5,547 nucleotides of DNA from CAG-917 sp051883555 (lineage in GTDB: Bacteria; Bacillota; Clostridia; Christensenellales; CAG-917). Of this stretch, positions 1-4,096 are shown piece after piece; the first letter of the stretch is position 1, and each line of letters starts with the position of its first letter. The notes below the pieces were generated by a model. That model worked only from the letters and a program-made list of their open reading frames with translations, did no database searches and was not told where the DNA came from. The stretch covers positions 1 to 5,547 of the forward strand of contig JBJETY010000057.1 of the NCBI GenBank assembly GCA_051883555.1. Reading direction: 5' to 3'. The translations under genes and the position numbers were made by a program.

Positions 1-1079
1 AATTCTTTTAAAATTTTACGTTCTTTATCTCTGACTTCTTTATTTGCGAGCAACGAGTAAATCGACTCGATAAGCGAATCGTTTTCGCCCTTTTTAATTC
101 TATTTCCCGATTCGTCAAGTTTAACCGCTCTGGACTTAGGCAGTTTGTTTTCTTTTATAAGAGTCTCAACGTCCGTTCTTTCATTTTTCGGCGTTTTGTT
201 TAACCGTCTGCCGTCTGCATTGCCGTCGGCAATAATATAACCGCTTTCATAAATTACGCCGTGTTTTGCCATTTTAAGCAGTTTTTTGCCCTCTGACGCA
301 AGTTTAAGTTGCTCTGCCATAATTTTATCCTGCTTAAACTTGTAGGCATATTTTTCGCGTTCAATAGCGCTGAGCGGCTTTAAATTTAAATAATTTCTGT
401 CAATTTTTTCGACCGGTTCGGACGCCGCACTGCCGCAAACAAGACTTACGCCGTTCTGTTTAAGTCTTCTCAAATCGCTTATGCTCGTCACTCCGTCGGC
501 TATGAGTTTAATTCCGTCGGCATTGCAAAAATCGGTGAGCATGGCAAGAGATTTATTTGACGACAATATATATTCGGCAGATACTCTGAAAAAGTCAAAT
601 TCCATATCGGAAAAGACGTCCATGAGATTTATGTTTTTTCCATAACCTCCGACAGAAATCTTTATTCCGTAACTTTTAAGCCTTTTGATATTCTTTAAAC
701 AAATCGATTGTTTTTCGCCGTAAACGTCCGCAACGTCGAAAAAAAGTATCGTTCTATCGTTTTTCATATTGCGTTCTGTCAACAATTTTACAAAACGTCT
801 GAAAAGCTCGTCATCCGAAACCAAAGCGATACAAGGTGAAAAACAAAAAGCCAAATCCGAAACGTATTCCCACTCCTGCAATTTTTCTTTTTCCGCCGCA
901 ATCTCTTCTATAAGACAAAAATTGAGTTCGACAATTTCGGTATAATCGTCCGTCAAATGATAAAGCGACGAGGTGGAAACGTCGTTTGGCAAAATCTGAA
1001 AGACGTCGCAAAACTCTGCAACGCCGCCGTCAAGATTTTTAACGCTTCTGTAAAAATAACGCAATACCTTTTCACTCAT
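1..1079 (-). CDS. Degenerate (catalytically dead) EAL-domain protein, 3' end outside window
   Basis: The frame is open from ATG at 1079 to the window edge: 359 codons with no stop, C-terminus missing. Residues about 10-225 follow the EAL phosphodiesterase fold in order: a helix-rich start (YTEIVELNFCLIEEI, 48-60), FCFSP (78-82) where active enzymes have the VNLS-type strand, LFFDVAD (112-118) for LEITE, the KSYGIKISVGGYG segment (135-147), FFRVSAEYI (163-171) for the IKID strand, IADGVTS (193-199) for AEGVE, and NGVSLVCGSAASEP (209-222) for the terminal QGY..P loop. The catalytic signature is lost almost throughout: EAL reads roughly EFC, the metal-binding Asn is Cys79, DDFG is GGYG, Lys is Arg165, the Glu of AEGVE is Asp195, and Gln is Cys215. 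By family knowledge such proteins cannot hydrolyse cyclic-di-GMP and act through binding or protein contacts; which one applies here is unknown. Residues 226-359 are a Lys/Glu-rich, probably helical or flexible tail. No signal peptide or membrane segment is seen, so it is probably cytoplasmic. There is no Shine-Dalgarno before the ATG. The family call is firm; the role is not. Confidence 0.8.
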   Translation of the reverse strand, partial: MSEKVLRYFYRSVKNLDGGVAEFCDVFQILPNDVSTSSLYHLTDDYTEIVELNFCLIEEIAAEKEKLQEWEYVSDLAFCFSPCIALVSDDELFRRFVKLLTERNMKNDRTILFFDVADVYGEKQSICLKNIKRLKSYGIKISVGGYGKNINLMDVFSDMEFDFFRVSAEYILSSNKSLAMLTDFCNADGIKLIADGVTSISDLRRLKQNGVSLVCGSAASEPVEKIDRNYLNLKPLSAIEREKYAYKFKQDKIMAEQLKLASEGKKLLKMAKHGVIYESGYIIADGNADGRRLNKTPKNERTDVETLIKENKLPKSRAVKLDESGNRIKKGENDSLIESIYSLLANKEVRDKERKILKE

Positions 1080-1085
1080 AAAATG

Positions 1086-1114
1086 ATTATAAACAATATC
1101 GAAAAAAAATTCAA
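1086..1114 (-). promoter_or_regulatory. Near-consensus housekeeping promoter of the EAL-like gene
   Basis: On the minus strand TTGAAT (1114-1109) and a perfect TATAAT (1091-1086) are separated by exactly 17 bp that include a T8 run. This matches a sigma-70/sigma-A promoter. The -10 box ends only 6 bp before the ATG at 1079, so the expected transcription start, about 7 bp past the -10, falls on or next to the start codon. With no purine-rich ribosome site upstream, this suggests a leaderless mRNA. Chance matches are common in DNA this AT-rich, so the assignment rests on the match quality and position. Confidence 0.55.
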
Positions 1115-1396
1115 TATAAAACCCGTTGATTGTTAAAATTTTAGTTGTTACTAAAATCGAATATTTAAAAAATCAAATTCCATTTCTTCTTTGTTAAGTT
1201 TGCAAGTTTTATGCCAAAAAGCCTATAAACGCGTAAGTTATTTAACCTTTCAATTTAATTCCCCATCAAAATTTGTTTTATCGTTTTAAAACAAACGCTT
1301 TATCAACACGACGTACGTTAAACGTAAGATAAAATTTAAGTGAGATTTAAGCAAATATTGACTGATAGAATTTAAAAAATATGCAATAAATAATAT
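1115..1396. other. AT-rich intergenic stretch without a gene
   Basis: No credible coding frame, tRNA or strong hairpin is seen. It contains a 9-bp inverted repeat around 1272-1295 (TTTGTTTTA and TAAAACAAA, 6-nt loop) with no GC core, which is unlikely to be a terminator. Near 1318-1334 the string GTTAAACGTAAGATAAAA looks like a decayed outlying copy of the repeat family that dominates 1397-1735. Confidence 0.5.
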
Positions 1397-1419
1397 ACGA
1401 TAAACGTAAGAATAATTAT
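1397..1419 (+). repeat. 23-bp direct repeat, left copy bracketing the AT-rich array
   Basis: A 23-bp sequence beginning ACGATAAACGTAAG and ending AATTAT is identical to 1713-1735. The two copies lie just outside the 25-bp tandem units. Its core (ATAAACGTAAGA) resembles the tandem unit core (AAAGTAAGATA), so it may be a diverged array member rather than an independent element. No target-site or integrase context is visible. Confidence 0.75.
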
Positions 1420-1700
1420 AAAAGTAAGATAAAGATTTATTATAAAAAGTAAGATATAAATNNNNNNNNNNNNNNNNNNNNNNNNNNNNNNNNNNNNNNN
1501 NNNNNNNNNNNNNNNNNNNNNNNNNNNNNNNNNNNNNNNNNNNNNNNNNNNNNNNNNNNNNTTGTTTTAAAAACTAAGATACAAATTTGTTATAAAAAAT
1601 AAGATATAAATTTGTTTTAAAAACTAAGATACAAATTTGTTATAAAAAATAAGATATAAATTTGTTATAAAAAATAAGATATAAATTTATTGATATAAAT
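1413..1700 (+). repeat. AT-rich 25-bp tandem repeat array interrupted by assembly gap
   Basis: To the right of the gap are five perfect-length 25-bp units at 1562-1586, 1587-1611, 1612-1636, 1637-1661 and 1662-1686, then a 14-bp partial unit at 1687-1700. Two subtypes occur: A (TTGTTTTAAAAACTAAGATA core) in units 1 and 3, and B (TTGTTATAAAAAATAAGATA core) in units 2, 4 and 5, each identical within its subtype. To the left, 1437-1461 is a complete variant unit abutting the gap and 1413-1436 is a degenerate one. Central units are homogeneous and edge units decayed, as expected for slippage or unequal recombination. The units are contiguous with no spacers, so this is not a CRISPR array. Function is unknown; iterons or a protein-binding array are possible but there is no positive support. 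Confidence 0.9.
1462..1561. other. Assembly gap: 100 Ns
   Basis: Exactly 100 unknown bases, the conventional filler for a gap of unestimated size. It lies inside the tandem array, which is almost certainly why the assembly broke. The true length, unit number, and even whether anything else is present here cannot be known from this window. Confidence 0.98.
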
Positions 1701-1712
1701 TTATTGGTTAAA

Positions 1713-1735
1713 ACGATAAACGTAAGAATAATTAT
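1713..1735 (+). repeat. 23-bp direct repeat, right copy
   Basis: Perfect 23-bp match to 1397-1419, in the same orientation, 316 bp apart in window coordinates (a distance that includes the gap filler). Together the two copies bracket the 25-bp array. The segment between the last partial unit and this copy (1701-1712) is short and AT-rich. Confidence 0.75.
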
Positions 1736-1751
1736 TTAAAAACTTAAAAGG

Positions 1752-1786
1752 AAAATAAAACGGACGCAATGCGTCCGTTTTATTTT
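1752..1786 (-). terminator. Bidirectional intrinsic terminator after the lipoprotein gene
   Basis: A perfect 35-bp inverted repeat has two 17-bp arms around a single central base: AAAATAAAA, then CGGACGCA, centre A, TGCGTCCG, then TTTTATTTT. The 8-bp GC-rich core flanked by A/T tracts gives a stem plus U-rich tail on either strand. It lies about 70 bp past the lipoprotein stop on the minus strand, where a rho-independent terminator is expected. It would also stop any plus-strand transcript coming out of the repeat array toward the lipoprotein gene. Confidence 0.88.
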
Positions 1787-1856
1787 TAAAGTTAAATAAC
1801 CTTAAATTCCCTTGCGTTTAACCTTATTAAAACAATCAAATCTCTTTTATTTTTTA

Positions 1857-3524
1857 TTATCCTTCAATCGGAGATTTAATGTATATCTTTGCGCCGCTTT
1901 CTTTTGTTTGAGCTGTAATGTAATACGTTCCGCCGGTTGTTATATTTATCTCATCAACGTTTTGGCAAACAATATTTCCGCAATCGTCGTAAACGACAAA
2001 CGAAGAGAAATATGTACTCATACCAACCACTGAATAACCGCGTCCGCCTGTCGTACTATCAAATTCGACTTTCATATAAACTAAAGTTCCGCTTGCTGCA
2101 TTTACACCGGTAAACGCTTGCTCGACGTCGACTTTTACGTCAACCGAATAAAAGTTTACGTAAATATTGCTACTTCCTGTAACAAAATAATAATTACCTG
2201 CGTCAGTTCCCGTTAACGTGGCGTTTAATTCTGAAGAGCCAACGTATAAACGTTTATAGGACGAAGAAGTAATTTCAATTTTCATCGTTAAATCGTCATC
2301 ACCGAACTTATAATCGTCCAAGGAAACGTCGGCAAAGGTTTGTCCTGAAGGATTGTTTGAATACTGAATACCGACGACAATGCTTGAAAATTCTTTTCTA
2401 AATATTTGTGCTGTGGATGACGTAAGCGTAGGAACAATATAGTTGCCACTGTCCGCCCCGTCAAGTTGATAACTGATATTCACATAGCAATTTGCTGCTG
2501 CACGTGCATAAGTGAAATTTGCATTTACGCTGAACGTAACGTCATCGCCATCGATGATATTGTCGGAATCATAGGACACGGTTGCGTCTTTCGTGCCGTC
2601 ATAAGTTTTATCGTTTACTTTAAAGTTCTCAAGCACAATCTGCAAAGGGCTGATAGTCGCCGTGCTGCCGACGTCACCGCAAACTTCATAATTGTCTTTA
2701 TCTTCACCGCTTAAAATATAATTATAAGTAACTTCTTTATTTGCACCGGCGTTTTTATCTTCAAATTCCGTTTCAACGGTAAGAGTTACGTCATCGCCTG
2801 CAAAAGTACCGACGGCCGTAAACTCAGCGCTTCCCAAAACCGTACCGTCATAAGTTTTGTCTTTTGCAACAAGACCGCTAACCGATAAGCTATAAACACC
2901 AATAACAAAATCTACGCTCTTTTGAGCAGCTTGCCATTCAGCCGAAGCAGGCGTAGAAAGCACAAGCGTATATGCTCCTGCCTTTTTAGGAGCGGCAGCA
3001 AGTTTTTCACCGTTCTTTATCCACCACTCGATTGTAGGCGTTTCACCGCTTGTAACCGTATAGTCGCTTTCTGAAATCGAAACCGCCACGCTGTTATAAG
3101 TTTTTGTGAATGATTTGTTTAACGTGATTGCATTTACTTTTGCGTCTAACGCCGCAATCGTTTCAATTTGCTTATAACCGCAAACCGAACACTCTCTGTA
3201 CTTCGAACCGGCAGTGCCGTATCCGGCTTCGGTAGTTACTGTCCAGTCGCCAAAAAAGTGAGCCGCAAAATCGCCCTTTTCCGTACATTCGGCACCGCTA
3301 CAAACGTGCCAGTGTCCGCTTTCGTCTTTTGTCCAATCCGAGGCAAAAGTATGAGTATGAGTTTCGCCCGTTTCGCCGCCGTCGGTCGAATCTCCGCCGG
3401 TAGAACTCTCACCCGCTGTGCTTCCGCCGCTCGTTCCATTGTCTTTGTTACAAGCTACAAAAACGCAAGCAAGAAGACAAGTCAAAACTACGATTATAAT
3501 AGTTAACAAAAACTTCTTCTTCAT
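1857..3524 (-). CDS. Surface lipoprotein with Cys/His module and YDG/MBG-like beta repeats
   Basis: A complete 555-residue gene. The ATG at 3524 is preceded by AGGAG at 6-nt spacing. The N-terminus is a lipoprotein signal: MKKK, a hydrophobic stretch 5-24, and a lipidation cysteine at C25 (FVAC, followed by the hydrophilic NKDNG) or alternatively C20 (LLAC, the better lipobox). Residues 26-54 are a Gly/Ser/Thr/Glu-rich spacer. Residues 55-122 form a Cys/His module (HTHTFASDW, HWHVC at 71-75, C80, then CSVC at 112-115) of a type seen in clostridial secreted proteins; the spacing could hold a metal ion. Residues about 131-208 look like a first, diverged beta repeat. Clear YDG-type repeats follow, with KDKTYDGT at 221-228 and NDKTYDGT at 304-311, each with a later GDDVT and a DNYE or GNYIV end. 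Residues about 381-459 (GDDDLT, DAGNYYFV) look like a decayed fourth copy. Residues 464-555 form a separate beta-rich C-terminal domain with C515 and C520. By family knowledge these repeats are extracellular stalk or adhesin modules. No enzyme domain or sorting signal is seen; ligand unknown. Confidence 0.9.
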   Translation of the reverse strand: MKKKFLLTIIIVVLTCLLACVFVACNKDNGTSGGSTAGESSTGGDSTDGGETGETHTHTFASDWTKDESGHWHVCSGAECTEKGDFAAHFFGDWTVTTEAGYGTAGSKYRECSVCGYKQIETIAALDAKVNAITLNKSFTKTYNSVAVSISESDYTVTSGETPTIEWWIKNGEKLAAAPKKAGAYTLVLSTPASAEWQAAQKSVDFVIGVYSLSVSGLVAKDKTYDGTVLGSAEFTAVGTFAGDDVTLTVETEFEDKNAGANKEVTYNYILSGEDKDNYEVCGDVGSTATISPLQIVLENFKVNDKTYDGTKDATVSYDSDNIIDGDDVTFSVNANFTYARAAANCYVNISYQLDGADSGNYIVPTLTSSTAQIFRKEFSSIVVGIQYSNNPSGQTFADVSLDDYKFGDDDLTMKIEITSSSYKRLYVGSSELNATLTGTDAGNYYFVTGSSNIYVNFYSVDVKVDVEQAFTGVNAASGTLVYMKVEFDSTTGGRGYSVVGMSTYFSSFVVYDDCGNIVCQNVDEINITTGGTYYITAQTKESGAKIYIKSPIEG

Positions 3525-3530
3525 AGTAAA

Positions 3531-3535
3531 CTCCT
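3531..3535 (-). promoter_or_regulatory. Ribosome binding site of the lipoprotein gene
   Basis: AGGAG on the minus strand lies six bases before the ATG at 3524. This is a canonical strong Shine-Dalgarno and fixes the start codon, which also places the lysine-rich signal-peptide start exactly at the N-terminus. Confidence 0.9.
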
Positions 3536-3548
3536 ATTTTTAAAAATT

Positions 3549-3576
3549 ATTATTCAATCCAAATTATTCAATCCAA
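3549..3576 (-). repeat. Perfect 14-bp tandem duplication in the lipoprotein leader
   Basis: Two back-to-back identical 14-bp units (ATTATTCAATCCAA on the plus strand; TTGGATTGAATAAT in the transcript) occupy 3549-3562 and 3563-3576. They lie between the predicted promoter and the RBS, in the 5' untranslated leader. They could be slippage or a doubled regulator site. The TTGGAT core also occurs at 3684-3689 as its reverse complement. Confidence 0.8.
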
Positions 3577-3590
3577 TTTCTTTACGTTTA

Positions 3591-3619
3591 TTTATATCAT
3601 AAATACTTTTTTGTCACAA
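3591..3619 (-). promoter_or_regulatory. Promoter of the lipoprotein gene
   Basis: On the minus strand TTGTGA (3619-3614) and TATAAA (3596-3591) are separated by 17 bp, a good sigma-A-type match. The predicted start near 3584 gives a leader of about 60 nt holding the 14-bp duplication and the AGGAG site. It lies just past the upstream terminator hairpin, which fits an independent transcription unit. Confidence 0.6.
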
Positions 3620-3637
3620 TTAAACGGTTGCATCGTC

Positions 3638-3667
3638 AAAAAAAAAATGGCCACTTGGCCATTTTTT
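3638..3667 (-). terminator. Intrinsic terminator with U10 tail upstream of the lipoprotein promoter
   Basis: Inverted repeat with 12-bp arms, AAAAAATGGCCA at 3642-3653 and TGGCCATTTTTT at 3656-3667, with a 2-nt centre (in practice a 4-nt loop closed by the GC-rich TGGCC stem). On the minus strand the hairpin is followed by ten Ts (3647-3638); on the plus strand by only six. It is therefore best read as ending minus-strand transcription, either of the LRR gene with a roughly 430-nt 3' untranslated region or of a short RNA starting near 3699. Confidence 0.82.
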
Positions 3668-3699
3668 AATATCCAAAATTAAATTGGATTTTTTATATT
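3638..3699 (-). ncRNA. Candidate short RNA of about 62 nt (speculative)
   Basis: A promoter-like pair at 3734-3706 predicts a start near 3699, and the strong U-tailed hairpin ends at 3638. The resulting RNA would hold a first weak hairpin (ATCCAA and TTGGAT, at 3689-3684 and 3676-3671, 7-nt loop) and then the terminator hairpin. Ten bases at 3681-3690 (AAATTGGATT on plus) are the reverse complement of 3570-3579 in the lipoprotein leader, so the RNA could pair there. No known sRNA family is recognised. It may equally be the tail of the LRR mRNA. Confidence 0.2.
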
Positions 3700-3714
3700 A
3701 GATTTTTTATATAA
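3687..3714 (-). repeat. Imperfect 14-bp tandem duplication carrying two TATAAA boxes
   Basis: GATTTTTTATATTA at 3687-3700 is followed directly by GATTTTTTATATAA at 3701-3714, with one mismatch. On the minus strand each copy carries TATAAA (3711-3706 and 3697-3692). The period equals that of the leader duplication at 3549-3576, but the sequence is different. Confidence 0.7.
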
Positions 3715-3734
3715 GACTGTTTTAACTCCGACAA
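3706..3734 (-). promoter_or_regulatory. Possible promoter upstream of the terminator hairpin
   Basis: TTGTCG (3734-3729) and TATAAA (3711-3706) with a 17-bp spacer on the minus strand, laid out like the lipoprotein promoter at 3591-3619. No coding frame follows; the nearest signal is the terminator about 40 bp further on. AT-rich composition makes a chance match plausible. Confidence 0.3.
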
Positions 3735-4096
3735 ATATGAATTTAGTTTTTAGATAATATGCAATAATATTTATTATTAACATTTTTTGAAAATTCCCCT
3801 ACAAAAAATACCAGCGAATAACAAAAATTTAAAATATGCATCGTCTTAAATATTATAAAAAAAATTTTTGTTTTGATGATATTTTAAATTCAAATCTGAA
3901 TCATGCAAAATTTTACTTATAAAATTATATTTTCTACGATATTTATTACGCTATTATGATTGCAAAACGGACTGTTATATAATTAAGTTATAACTTTAAT
4001 ATACCGATTAGATTATGTTGAATATTAATTACACTATGTCAAACTTAATATAATATGAAGCTCAGTTTTCCTTAATTTTTTATATCTGCTCGCCTT
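3735..4096. other. AT-rich intergenic region after the LRR gene
   Basis: No credible coding frame on either strand and no GC-cored hairpin right after the LRR stop at 4097. A perfect 12-bp palindrome AAGTTATAACTT lies at 3985-3996. A consensus -35 TTGACA (4042-4037, minus) is followed at 19 bp by CATAAT (4017-4012), a weak promoter candidate pointing into the region. Otherwise nothing recognisable; it may be the 3' untranslated region of the LRR mRNA. Confidence 0.5.

Noticed and set aside
811..1011. Short minus-strand frame of 66 codons
   Set aside because: It overlaps the EAL-like gene in another frame and has no recognisable protein features.
1272..1295. Terminator at the TTTGTTTTA / TAAAACAAA inverted repeat
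   Set aside because: The stem has almost no GC pairs and no gene ends nearby on either strand.
1413..1700. CRISPR array
   Set aside because: The 25-bp units are contiguous with no unique spacers, strongly AT-rich and not palindromic, and no cas-like gene is nearby.
1397..1735. Insertion-sequence remnant or attachment sites
   Set aside because: The flanking 23-bp repeats are direct, related to the tandem units themselves, and no transposase or integrase fragment, terminal inverted repeat or tRNA end is present.
1812..2714. Plus-strand frames opposite the lipoprotein (1812-2033 and 2466-2714)
   Set aside because: They are antisense to well-supported domains, and the first begins only just after a terminator with no promoter or RBS seen.
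3168..3506. Plus-strand 112-codon frame and an overlapping minus-strand frame at 3236-3439
   Set aside because: Both are shadows of the Cys/His and spacer region of the lipoprotein, whose signal peptide, RBS and domain order are clear.
3525..3600. Riboswitch in the lipoprotein leader
   Set aside because: The leader is only about 60 nt, AT-rich, and shows a simple duplication rather than any conserved aptamer core or leader terminator.
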